A DNA stretch of 21,004 nt, taken from assembly GCA_007123015.1 (NCBI GenBank), contig SKSL01000257.1:1-21004 (forward strand), written 5' to 3'. Position 1 is the first letter of the stretch; the number at the start of each line of letters is the position of its first letter. The translations under genes and the position numbers were made by a program. Source of the stretch: Natronohydrobacter sp. (GTDB lineage: Bacteria > Pseudomonadota > Alphaproteobacteria > Rhodobacterales > Rhodobacteraceae). Below are positions 1 through 6,470 of the stretch, piece by piece. The notes under the pieces are model-generated. The model was not told the DNA's origin and did no database searches. It saw nothing but the letters and a program-made list of their open reading frames with translations.

Positions 1-4
1 AAAT

Positions 5-36
5 TGCGCCGCGCAGGTCAGAACCTGCGCGGCGCA
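5..36 (-). terminator. Strong hairpin terminator of the purine-catabolism operon
   Basis: A perfect 14-bp inverted repeat (TGCGCCGCGCAGGT at 5-18 against its complement at 23-36) closes a 4-base loop. Read on the minus strand it lies about 50 bases beyond the permease stop codon and is followed by ATTT, where the window ends. It therefore fits a Rho-independent terminator whose T-run is cut off. The stem and position are seen; the terminator role is inferred. Confidence 0.7.
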
Positions 37-86
37 CAGCCAGACGAACCGGCCAATTTCCGCGAAACGTTATCTGCGAAGGGCCT

Positions 87-1508
87 TCAGGGCGCTTCCC
101 CGGTTTTCAGACCTGTGCCATGGCCTTTATGCCCGCCCGAGACTTCTTCGGTCGCTTCTGCGGCCAGTTCCTGCGGCAGAACAAGGTTCAGCAAGATGGC
201 AATCGCGGCTGCGGGCAGGATGCCCGAAGTCAGCAGGACGCGGGGGGTGTCCGACAGGTGCTGCAGCGCAGAGGGTTCCAGTTGCAGCCCAAGGCCCAAC
301 GAGAGCGCAATCGCGAAGATCACCATATTGCGGCGGTTCCACTGTACATCCGAGAGCATCGAAATCCCGGCCGCGACCACCATGCCGAACATCACGATCA
401 CCCCACCTCCCAGGACTTCGATCGGCACAGTCGAGATCGTCGCGCCGACCTTGGGGAACAACCCGGCCAGGATCAGGAAGATCGCACCGATGGTCACGAC
501 ATGGCGGCTCATGACACCTGTCAGGGCGATCAGGCCGACATTCTGGCTGAAGCTGGTATTGGGCAGCGCGCCGAACAGGCCGGAAACGGCTGTCCCAAGC
601 CCATCCGCATAGGTTGCCCCGCTGATTTCGCGATCCGTGGCATCGCGCCCTGCACCGCCCTTGGTAATGCCTGCAACATCGCCCACTGTCTCGACCGCCG
701 AGACGAAGGACATTGCCAGAAAGCCGATGATCGCTGCGGCCGTGAATTCAAGCCCGAAATGCAGCGGATTGGGCAGGGCGAAGACAGCCGCTGTGCCGAC
801 AGCGCCGAAGCTGACCTTGCCCATCATCAGCGCGACGATGTAGCCCGCGATCAGACCGATCAGCACAGCTGAAATCGACAGCATGCCGCGTGCAAAGAAT
901 TTCAGGCTGAGCGTGACAAGGATGACCACAAGCGCGATGGACCAGCTTTGCAGGTTGCCGAATTGCTCTGTGCCCATCAGCGGCACGCCACCCGCCGCAT
1001 ATTGCACGCCCACCCGCACCAGCGCGAGGCCGATCATCGTGACCACAAGCCCGGTCACCAGCGGTGGCAGGGCGAAGCGGATCCGGCCGATGACAGTGCC
1101 GAGCGCGGCATGAAACAGCCCGCCGACCAGAATGCCCCCCATGACGGCGGCCATCGCATCGACCCCCTTGCCTGCGACTAGCGGGATCATGATCGGCAGA
1201 AAGGCAAAGGATGTGCCTTGCACGATCGGCAGGCCCGCACCCACTGGCCCGAACGTGATGGTCTGCAACAGCGTGGCGAGACCGGCAAAGAGCATCGACA
1301 TCTGGATCATGTAGATCAGGTTCGGGAAATCCGGCGAGCCCGAGCCGAAGCCAAAACCCGCTGCGCCTGCGACAATGATCGCAGGTGTGACATTGGCCAC
1401 GAACATCGCCAGCACATGCTGCACCCCCAGCGGGATGGCTTTCAGCAGTGGGGGTGTATAGTTCGGGTCGCGCAATTGCGCCGGTGTTCCCAGAGCTTGG
1501 TTAGCCAT
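87..1508 (-). CDS. NCS2-family urate/xanthine-type permease
   Basis: This 473-residue polytopic membrane protein belongs to the nucleobase:cation symporter-2 (NCS2) family. It would import a purine such as urate or xanthine across the inner membrane with H+ or Na+. Family features are visible: QH at 30-31 in TM1, the segment around E273 (SAVETVGD), D302 in ADGLGTAVSG, and the NCS2 signature QNVGLIALTG at 322-331. Long hydrophobic stretches fill most of the chain and the length is normal for the family. The start follows a GGAG Shine-Dalgarno about 10 bases upstream. It is the last gene of a minus-strand operon after the PuuE-UraD fusion and AllA, which points to urate or a related oxopurine as substrate. 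The exact substrate (urate, xanthine or uracil) cannot be read from the sequence alone. Confidence 0.88.
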   Translation of the reverse strand: MANQALGTPAQLRDPNYTPPLLKAIPLGVQHVLAMFVANVTPAIIVAGAAGFGFGSGSPDFPNLIYMIQMSMLFAGLATLLQTITFGPVGAGLPIVQGTSFAFLPIMIPLVAGKGVDAMAAVMGGILVGGLFHAALGTVIGRIRFALPPLVTGLVVTMIGLALVRVGVQYAAGGVPLMGTEQFGNLQSWSIALVVILVTLSLKFFARGMLSISAVLIGLIAGYIVALMMGKVSFGAVGTAAVFALPNPLHFGLEFTAAAIIGFLAMSFVSAVETVGDVAGITKGGAGRDATDREISGATYADGLGTAVSGLFGALPNTSFSQNVGLIALTGVMSRHVVTIGAIFLILAGLFPKVGATISTVPIEVLGGGVIVMFGMVVAAGISMLSDVQWNRRNMVIFAIALSLGLGLQLEPSALQHLSDTPRVLLTSGILPAAAIAILLNLVLPQELAAEATEEVSGGHKGHGTGLKTGEAP

Positions 1509-1598
1509 GTGTTTTGTCTCCTTCAGGCAAGCGAGAGGGAACGCCCAAGGGCGGCTATCCGTTGGTGCGTCTGATGTGCTGCGGCGCGATCCTTTTCC

Positions 1599-2093
1599 TC
1601 AGACCGGGCCGCGAACCTCCCACGGGGTTGAAAACCAGTGTTCTTCGAGGTTGGGCGTTGCGCCGATCCGATCAATCACCGCAAAGCGCCCGGGCTTGCT
1701 GAGGGGCGTGAGCACGCCATGCCAGATATTACGATGAAAGTTGATCGCCTGTGATCCGTCCGTGAGAAATGCGCGCAGAGACTCTGGCTGACCGCTCATA
1801 TCTTGCGCAACGATCACCAGAAATGGCGCATCATGCATCGGAATGAAAGCCTGACTGCCCTCTGGATGCCGCTCGACCATTTCGAGCCGATAGGGCAGGG
1901 CGCGGGGCTGGGCGTCGAAAATCGAGATGCCCGCCCGCCCATCTGCGCCGAAATCAAGGCGCGCGCGGTCATGGAACCGCCCGCAAAGGCCTTGATTGAT
2001 CAATTTGTCAGGCGCGCCTGTCGCGTCCAGCACATCGCCGAAAGGCGCGAAGGCCTGTGCAGTCAGAGGGGCAGTCGTGAGAATCTGTGTCAT
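1599..2093 (-). CDS. allA: Ureidoglycolate lyase
   Basis: This 164-residue cytosolic enzyme cleaves ureidoglycolate to glyoxylate and urea, the last ureide step of purine breakdown. It matches the AllA family in length and in two conserved blocks: EMVERHPEGSQAFIP at 71-85 and NFHRNIWHGVL at 118-128, both from the cupin-like active site. The ATG start follows an AGGA sequence. It lies 56 bases after the PuuE-UraD fusion and 90 bases before the permease, all on the minus strand, so co-transcription is likely. The enzyme that would supply its substrate (allantoicase, or allantoate amidohydrolase plus ureidoglycine aminohydrolase) is not in the window and may lie beyond its left end. Confidence 0.9.
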   Translation of the reverse strand: MTQILTTAPLTAQAFAPFGDVLDATGAPDKLINQGLCGRFHDRARLDFGADGRAGISIFDAQPRALPYRLEMVERHPEGSQAFIPMHDAPFLVIVAQDMSGQPESLRAFLTDGSQAINFHRNIWHGVLTPLSKPGRFAVIDRIGATPNLEEHWFSTPWEVRGPV

Positions 2094-2128
2094 CGTGGGG
2101 TCCTGGCTGCAATCGCTGGTTATTGAGT

Positions 2129-2145
2129 ATTTTCAGCAAGAAAAT
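2129..2145. repeat. Short inverted repeat between uraD and allA
   Basis: ATTTTC at 2129-2134 and GAAAAT at 2140-2145 are perfect inverted arms around a 5-base loop, in the 56-base gap ahead of allA. The arms resemble those of the TTTC-N11-GAAA sites upstream of the operon, but the spacer is 5 instead of 11. It may be a weak mRNA hairpin or a variant regulator site. Function is unproven. Confidence 0.35.
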
Positions 2146-2149
2146 GGGC

Positions 2150-3565
2150 TCAGGGCAGAATCTCGCGGAGCCGCAATTCTGCGATGCGCTCGACCTGTGC
2201 ACAGGCAGTGGTGAATTCCGTAGCGCTGTCATTGTCCAGCCGGTCCTGAAAGGCTTGCAGGATGCTGGCCTTGGTATTGTCGCGCACAGCGATGATGAAG
2301 GGAAAGCCGTGCTTTTCGACATAACCCGTGTTCAGGCGCTGGAAGCATGCGCGCTCGTCATCGGTCAGGGCATCCAGCCCGGCGCTCGCCTGTTCGCTGG
2401 TTGACTCGGCTGTCAATCGTTTGGCCGCAGCAAGTTTCCCGGCCAGATCCGGATGCGCCCGCAGGACCGCCAGGCGTTGGTCGTGAGGCGCAGTGCGAAA
2501 CACACGCGCCAGTGCATTGGCAAGCCCGATGGCGCTGTCATGGGCGGGGCCCAGTTCCAGCGCATGCGCGGCTTCTGCGACCCATGGCGAGTGTTCGTAG
2601 ATACTGCCGAATTTGGTGACGAAAGTGGCACGATCCATGGTGCTTGGCCGGGCGCGGCGCTGATGCGGGTGTGTGGCTGCCCAGTGCTGCGCGATATCTA
2701 TGCGGCGGGCGAACCACACGCCCTCATGCGCCTGTGCGTGATCAAGGAAGCGCATAAGACCTGCGAGTTTGCCGGGGCGTCCGATCAGGCGGCAATGCAG
2801 ACCGATCGAGAGCATCTTCGGCTGCCCGGCCGCGCCTTCGGCATAGAGCACATCGAAGGCATCTTTCAGATACTCCTCGAAATCGCGCCCTGTGACCCAG
2901 CCCGGAGCTGTGGCAAAGCGCATGTCATTGGCTTCCAGAGTATAGGGCAGGATCAACTGGTCGTGGCTGCCGAATTCCATCCAATGCGGCAGATCATCGT
3001 CATAAGTATCTGAGATCCACTCAAACTGCCCGGTTTCTGCTGCCAGTCGCACAGTATTGACCGAACAGCGCCCTGTATACCATCCGCGCGGCGGGTTGCC
3101 CACGACTTCGGTATGCAGGCGGATCGCCTCTGCGATGGCCGCGCGTTCTTCATCCTCGGGCATGTCGCGATGTTCGACCCATTTCAGCCCATGGCTTGCG
3201 ATTTCCCAATCGGCTGCTTTCATCGCGGCGACCTGTTCGGGGCTGCGCGCGAGCGCTGCAGCCACAGCATAGATCGTCAGGGGCAGGCGGCGTTGCGTGA
3301 ACAGGCGGTGCAACCGCCAGAACCCGGCCCGCGCGCCATAGTCATAGATCGATTCCATGTTCCAATGGCGCATGCCGGGCCAGGGCTGGGCCCCGGGAAT
3401 ATCGGACAGAAACCCTTCCGAGGCCGCGTCGCCATGCAAGAGGCAATTCTCGCCCCCTTCTTCATAATTCAAGACCAGTGAAATCGCGATCCGCGCTCCC
3501 TCTGGCCAGGCCGCGTTGGGTGGGTTGCCACCATATCCAGTCAGATTGCGTGGATAGCGTTGCAT
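2150..3565 (-). CDS. puuE: PuuE-UraD fusion: allantoinase plus OHCU decarboxylase
   Basis: This 471-residue fused protein carries two steps of urate breakdown. Residues 1 to about 300 are a PuuE-type (polysaccharide-deacetylase fold, metal-independent) allantoinase, with RYPRNLTGYGGNPP near the start, SHGLKWVEHRDM around 124-135 and SIGLHCRLIGRPGK at 253-266. Residues from about 310 to the end are an OHCU decarboxylase (UraD), with HPDLAGKL at 371-378 and LNTGYVEKHGFPFIIAV at 411-427. UraD makes (S)-allantoin, which is the PuuE substrate, so the fused domains catalyse consecutive steps. I chose the ATG at 3565 because GGAGGT lies 6 bases upstream; an in-frame start 10 codons earlier has no such site. 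It is the first gene of the minus-strand operon with allA and the permease. Confidence 0.92.
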   Translation of the reverse strand: MQRYPRNLTGYGGNPPNAAWPEGARIAISLVLNYEEGGENCLLHGDAASEGFLSDIPGAQPWPGMRHWNMESIYDYGARAGFWRLHRLFTQRRLPLTIYAVAAALARSPEQVAAMKAADWEIASHGLKWVEHRDMPEDEERAAIAEAIRLHTEVVGNPPRGWYTGRCSVNTVRLAAETGQFEWISDTYDDDLPHWMEFGSHDQLILPYTLEANDMRFATAPGWVTGRDFEEYLKDAFDVLYAEGAAGQPKMLSIGLHCRLIGRPGKLAGLMRFLDHAQAHEGVWFARRIDIAQHWAATHPHQRRARPSTMDRATFVTKFGSIYEHSPWVAEAAHALELGPAHDSAIGLANALARVFRTAPHDQRLAVLRAHPDLAGKLAAAKRLTAESTSEQASAGLDALTDDERACFQRLNTGYVEKHGFPFIIAVRDNTKASILQAFQDRLDNDSATEFTTACAQVERIAELRLREILP

Positions 3566-3600
3566 GGCGGGACCTCCAGCATGGGTAAGGATCATTATTT

Positions 3601-3606
3601 GATATA
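3601..3606 (-). promoter_or_regulatory. Candidate -10 box for the puuE-uraD operon
   Basis: On the minus strand TATATC (complement of 3601-3606) lies 35 bases upstream of the puuE start. TGAAAG, an arm of the inverted repeat at 3625-3645, sits 18 bases further upstream, where a -35 box would be. This is by inspection only; no transcription start is known. Confidence 0.35.
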
Positions 3607-3624
3607 GCAGGACAATCTTTTCCG

Positions 3625-3645
3625 CTTTCAGGGAATTTTTGAAAG
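3625..3645. promoter_or_regulatory. Candidate LysR operator, site 3 (TTTC-N11-GAAA)
   Basis: CTTTCA and TGAAAG form perfect 6-bp inverted arms around 9 bases, giving TTTC-N11-GAAA at 3626-3644. It lies in the 164-base divergent gap between puuE-uraD and uraH, overlapping the candidate -35 region of the puuE direction. The same form occurs twice upstream of puuD. A LysR-type binding site is inferred. Confidence 0.5.
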
Positions 3646-3729
3646 ACCTGAAGCCGCAGGGTGTGGCGCGGGGCTGGACGTTTCGTCACCAGCGCTGCAA
3701 GATCAGGCAAACACGCGCAGGGGAGCACC

Positions 3730-4086
3730 ATGGCAGGATTTCTGACAACCCATGTTCTGGACACAGCGCGCGGTCTGCCTGCTGAAAACCTGGAGATCAC
3801 ACTCTACCGTCTGCATGGGCAAGAGCGGACCGAACTGGCCCGGATGCGCACCAATCATGACGGGCGCACGGACAACCCGATCCTGCCGGCAGCAGATTTC
3901 GAGATTGGCACCTATGAGCTGGTCTTTGCTGCAGGGGCGTATCTGCGCGCGACCGGGCAGGATGGGGCAGAGCCTTTGTTTCTGGATCAGATCCCGATCC
4001 GCTTCGGTATCAGCGACCCGGACAGTCACTATCACGTGCCGCTTCTGCTGTCGCCTTTCGGCTTCTCGACCTATCGCGGCAGCTGA
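3730..4086 (+). CDS. uraH: 5-hydroxyisourate hydrolase (transthyretin-like)
   Basis: This 118-residue protein belongs to the transthyretin-related HIU hydrolase family, which hydrolyses 5-hydroxyisourate (the urate oxidase product) to OHCU. The diagnostic features are present: H8 in TTHVLD, R46 in DGRT, H102 in HYHVPLLLSPF and the C-terminal tetrapeptide YRGS. The ATG at 3730 is preceded by GGGGAG, and the residues before it do not belong to the family; no signal peptide is seen, so it should be cytosolic. It is divergent from the PuuE-UraD fusion, which performs the next two steps. Its last 16 bases overlap the end of the convergent LysR gene. Confidence 0.94.
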   Translation: MAGFLTTHVLDTARGLPAENLEITLYRLHGQERTELARMRTNHDGRTDNPILPAADFEIGTYELVFAAGAYLRATGQDGAEPLFLDQIPIRFGISDPDSHYHVPLLLSPFGFSTYRGS

Positions 4087-5006
4087 GACAACGTCTGTTC
4101 CGCCGCTTTCAGCGCCGCCTTGATCCGAGTTGCGATGAAATCAGTGAACAGGGCGACCTTTGGGTCGCGCAGGCGGCGATGCGGGGTGAGGGCAGCAAGC
4201 GCCACGGGCATCGGCGGGGTGGCCGTGGCAACAGGGCAAAGCGCACCACTTGCCAGATGGTCGGCCACTTCGAAGATCGGCTTCAGGATGATCCCGCGCC
4301 CGTCCAGCGCCCAGCCGGTCAGAACATCGCCGTCATCGGATTCGAACGGCCCGGTGATCTTGTAGCGTTGCGGCCCCTCAGGCCCTTGCAAGCTCCATTG
4401 AAATTCGCGCGCACCGGGGAAGCGCAGATTCAGGCAGTCATGCTTGTCCTGAACGAGCGCTGCGCCATCCATCGGCATACCGCGTTTCGCGATATATTCT
4501 GGTGACGCGCTAAGGATGCGCGGACATTCCGCAATCACGCGCATTTTCAGGGTCGAATCTTCAAGACGACCAAGATGAAAGGCCAGATCCAGCCCTTCTG
4601 CGGTCACATCAATGCTGCGATCCGACAAACGCAAGCGCAGTTCGATTTCGGGGTTTTCATCCTTGAACTGCGGCACATGGGGCGCGATCAGACGACGCCC
4701 GATACCCAGAGGGGCCGCGACAAACAGCGTCCCGCGTGGCTTGGCTGTGGCATGGCTGAGCGCGGCCTCGGCCTCGGTGACCGCGTCAAGGATTTTCAGC
4801 GCCCCATCGTAGAAAAGCTGCCCGTTCGATGTCGGTTGCAGGGAACGTGTCGTGCGATTGAACAGCCGCACGCCCAGATGCTTTTCCAGTTCCGCTACGC
4901 GCGCAGAAGCGACAGCCGGGGATGTGCGTTGATCGCGTGCAGCAGCCGACATGCTGCCCAATTCATAGACACGCACGAACATTCGGACATTGCTGAGATA
5001 GGCCAT
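4071..5006 (-). CDS. LysR-type transcriptional regulator, probable urate-catabolism regulator
   Basis: This LysR-family regulator is 311 residues long from the ATG at 5006. The N-terminal winged helix-turn-helix is clear (residues about 1-60: SMSAAARDQRTSPAVASARV, then LEKHLGVRLFNRTTRSLQPT), followed by a periplasmic-binding-protein-like effector domain typical of the CrgA/AaeR-like branch. A TTG four codons earlier (5018) is an alternative start, but it would place an inverted repeat inside the gene. Neither start has a good Shine-Dalgarno. The gene sits inside the urate cluster, divergent from puuD and convergent with uraH. Two TTTC-N11-GAAA repeats directly upstream suggest autoregulation and control of puuD. 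The effector (urate or an intermediate) is a guess from context. Confidence 0.88.
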   Translation of the reverse strand: MAYLSNVRMFVRVYELGSMSAAARDQRTSPAVASARVAELEKHLGVRLFNRTTRSLQPTSNGQLFYDGALKILDAVTEAEAALSHATAKPRGTLFVAAPLGIGRRLIAPHVPQFKDENPEIELRLRLSDRSIDVTAEGLDLAFHLGRLEDSTLKMRVIAECPRILSASPEYIAKRGMPMDGAALVQDKHDCLNLRFPGAREFQWSLQGPEGPQRYKITGPFESDDGDVLTGWALDGRGIILKPIFEVADHLASGALCPVATATPPMPVALAALTPHRRLRDPKVALFTDFIATRIKAALKAAEQTLSQLPR

Positions 5007-5012
5007 CGCGAT

Positions 5013-5031
5013 TTTCAAGCTGCATTTGAAA
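5013..5031. promoter_or_regulatory. Candidate LysR operator, site 1
   Basis: TTTCAA and TTGAAA are perfect inverted arms around 7 bases, immediately upstream of the LysR ATG (5006). The TTTC-N11-GAAA form and the position suggest an autoregulatory site. It starts exactly 30 bases from site 2. Confidence 0.55.
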
Positions 5032-5042
5032 GTGATCGGTGT

Positions 5043-5061
5043 TTTCTGGAATTAACAGAAA
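5043..5061. promoter_or_regulatory. Candidate LysR operator, site 2
   Basis: TTTCTG and CAGAAA are perfect inverted arms around 7 bases. The repeat overlaps the candidate -35 box of puuD (TTAACA, 5052-5057), as expected of an activation-type LysR site. Same TTTC-N11-GAAA form as sites 1 and 3. Confidence 0.55.
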
Positions 5062-5079
5062 GCGACTGCCCGGTATAGG
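5052..5079 (+). promoter_or_regulatory. Candidate puuD promoter
   Basis: TTAACA (5052-5057) and TATAGG (5074-5079) are separated by 16 bases and lie about 40 bases before the puuD start. They were found by eye and match sigma-70 boxes only moderately. Confidence 0.4.
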
Positions 5080-5115
5080 GTACGGTCAAACGCATATCGA
5101 AAAAGGAGAGCGGCG

Positions 5116-6348
5116 ATGCTGGAACTGGCCGTCTGGGGCGCATGGGCGGAATTTGCTGTGCGCTGGTTGCATGTGGTCACGGCGATTGCCTGGATCGGAG
5201 CGAGCTTCTATTTCATCGCCCTCGATCTGGGGTTACGCAAATCCCCATCGCTGGCCCCGGGTGCGAGTGGCGAGGAATGGCAGGTCCATGGCGGCGGCTT
5301 CTACCATATCCAGAAATACCTGGTTGCGCCTGACAAGATGCCGGATCATCTGATCTGGCACAAATGGCAGAGCTATTCGACCTGGCTTTCTGGTTTCGTG
5401 CTTCTGGTGCTGGTCTATTATCTGGGTGCCGAATTCTACCTGATCGATGCGACAGTCGCGGATCTTGCTGTCTGGCAGGCCGTCGGGATTTCTCTGGCCT
5501 CGCTCGGGGTTGGTTGGGTGATCTATGACCAGCTCTGCAAATCCCGCTTTGGCGAGGACAACACGCGGCTGATGGTCCTGCTTTTCGTGCTCTTGGTGAT
5601 CATGGCCTGGGGCTATACGCAGGTCTTTTCGGGACGGGCTGCCCTGCTGCATCTGGGCGCCTTCACGGCGACGATCATGTCGGCCAATGTATTCTTCATC
5701 ATCATTCCCAATCAGAAAATCGTCGTGGCTGATCTGAAGGCAGGCCGCACGCCTGACGCGAAATATGGCAAGATCGCCAAGCAGCGCTCGACCCATAACA
5801 ATTACCTGACATTGCCTGTCCTGTTCCTCATGCTGTCCAACCACTATCCGCTTGCCTTCGCCTCTGAATTCAACTGGCTGATCGCGGGGCTGGTGTTTCT
5901 GACTGGCGTGACGATACGGCATTTCTTCAACACGATGCATGCCGGGGGGGGCTATCTCTGGTGGACCTGGGGCGCGACCACCGCGCTCTTCGTGGCGATC
6001 ATTCTGCTCTCGACACTGGGTCAGCCGCGCACAGATGCGCCCGAAGATCTGGCCACCCTGCCTGCGCAGGTTGCCCGTTTCGTCGAGGACCCGCATTTCG
6101 AGGATGCCTATTGGACAGTGGTGGGGCATTGCGCGATGTGCCACGCGCATGACCCGCTCTGGCCGGGTCTGAATTGGGCCCCCAAAGGCATTGTCCTTGA
6201 AACAGAAGCGCAAGTGGCCCGTGCGGCGCAGACCATCTATCTGCAATCGGGTATCAGCCATGCCATGCCTCCGGGCAGTACAGTGCTGATGGATGATGTG
6301 GCCCGCGCAGAGATCATCCGCTGGTATCGCAGCGCCACAGGGTCCTGA
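5116..6348 (+). CDS. puuD: PuuD: membrane urate oxidase with cytochrome c domain
   Basis: This 410-residue protein has about eight hydrophobic helices in its first 300 residues (for example about 15-38, 89-108, 152-172, 180-200, 253-270 and 284-302), with histidines at H19, H58, H64 and H82. The C-terminal domain has one c-type heme site, C339-A-M-C342-H343. This layout matches the PuuD family, known from work on Agrobacterium to oxidise urate to 5-hydroxyisourate while passing electrons to the respiratory chain instead of making H2O2. The ATG at 5116 follows AAGGAG. Neighbouring uraH and the UraD/PuuE fusion take the product onward. A 3' UTR repeat begins right at its stop codon. Confidence 0.92.
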   Translation: MLELAVWGAWAEFAVRWLHVVTAIAWIGASFYFIALDLGLRKSPSLAPGASGEEWQVHGGGFYHIQKYLVAPDKMPDHLIWHKWQSYSTWLSGFVLLVLVYYLGAEFYLIDATVADLAVWQAVGISLASLGVGWVIYDQLCKSRFGEDNTRLMVLLFVLLVIMAWGYTQVFSGRAALLHLGAFTATIMSANVFFIIIPNQKIVVADLKAGRTPDAKYGKIAKQRSTHNNYLTLPVLFLMLSNHYPLAFASEFNWLIAGLVFLTGVTIRHFFNTMHAGGGYLWWTWGATTALFVAIILLSTLGQPRTDAPEDLATLPAQVARFVEDPHFEDAYWTVVGHCAMCHAHDPLWPGLNWAPKGIVLETEAQVARAAQTIYLQSGISHAMPPGSTVLMDDVARAEIIRWYRSATGS

Positions 6349-6411
6349 TTTCATTCTTGTTCAAATATCCTGGGGGAGTCCCGCTTAAGCGGGACGGGGG
6401 CGAAGCCCCCC
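6346..6411 (+). repeat. Structured 3' repeat, copy 1 (leader, hairpin, GGGGGC-GAA-GCCCCC)
   Basis: The leader (6346-6376) begins at the puuD TGA and contains GTTCAAATATCCTGGGGG. A perfect 18-base palindrome follows (6378-6395, arms GTCCCGCTT and AAGCGGGAC), then the hairpin GGGGGC-GAA-GCCCCC (6396-6410). The leader recurs with one change at 18617. CCTGGGG (6369-6375) can alternatively pair with CCCCAGG (6408-6414), so two folds compete. It probably acts in termination or mRNA 3'-end stability. Confidence 0.75.
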
Positions 6412-6414
6412 AGG

Positions 6415-6444
6415 AAAAAACCAACCCCGCCTGAAAAGGCGGGG
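6415..6444 (-). terminator. Rho-independent terminator of pckA, probably bidirectional
   Basis: CCCCGCC (6425-6431) and GGCGGGG (6438-6444) form a 7-bp stem around TGAAAA. On the minus strand it is followed by TTGGTTTTTT, a clear T-rich tail after pckA. On the plus strand it is followed by CTTTC and may also stop puuD transcripts. Confidence 0.8.
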
Positions 6445-6470
6445 CTTTCGTGCATGCTGTCCGGTTGGTG

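Noticed and set aside
1542..1553. CGCCC-AA-GGGCG hairpin between allA and the permease
   Set aside because: The loop is too small for full pairing and there is no T-run, so a terminator or attenuator cannot be supported.
5233..6354. 373-residue open frame antisense to puuD
   Set aside because: Composition is H/R/Q-rich and it mirrors the membrane-protein gene; no family resemblance.
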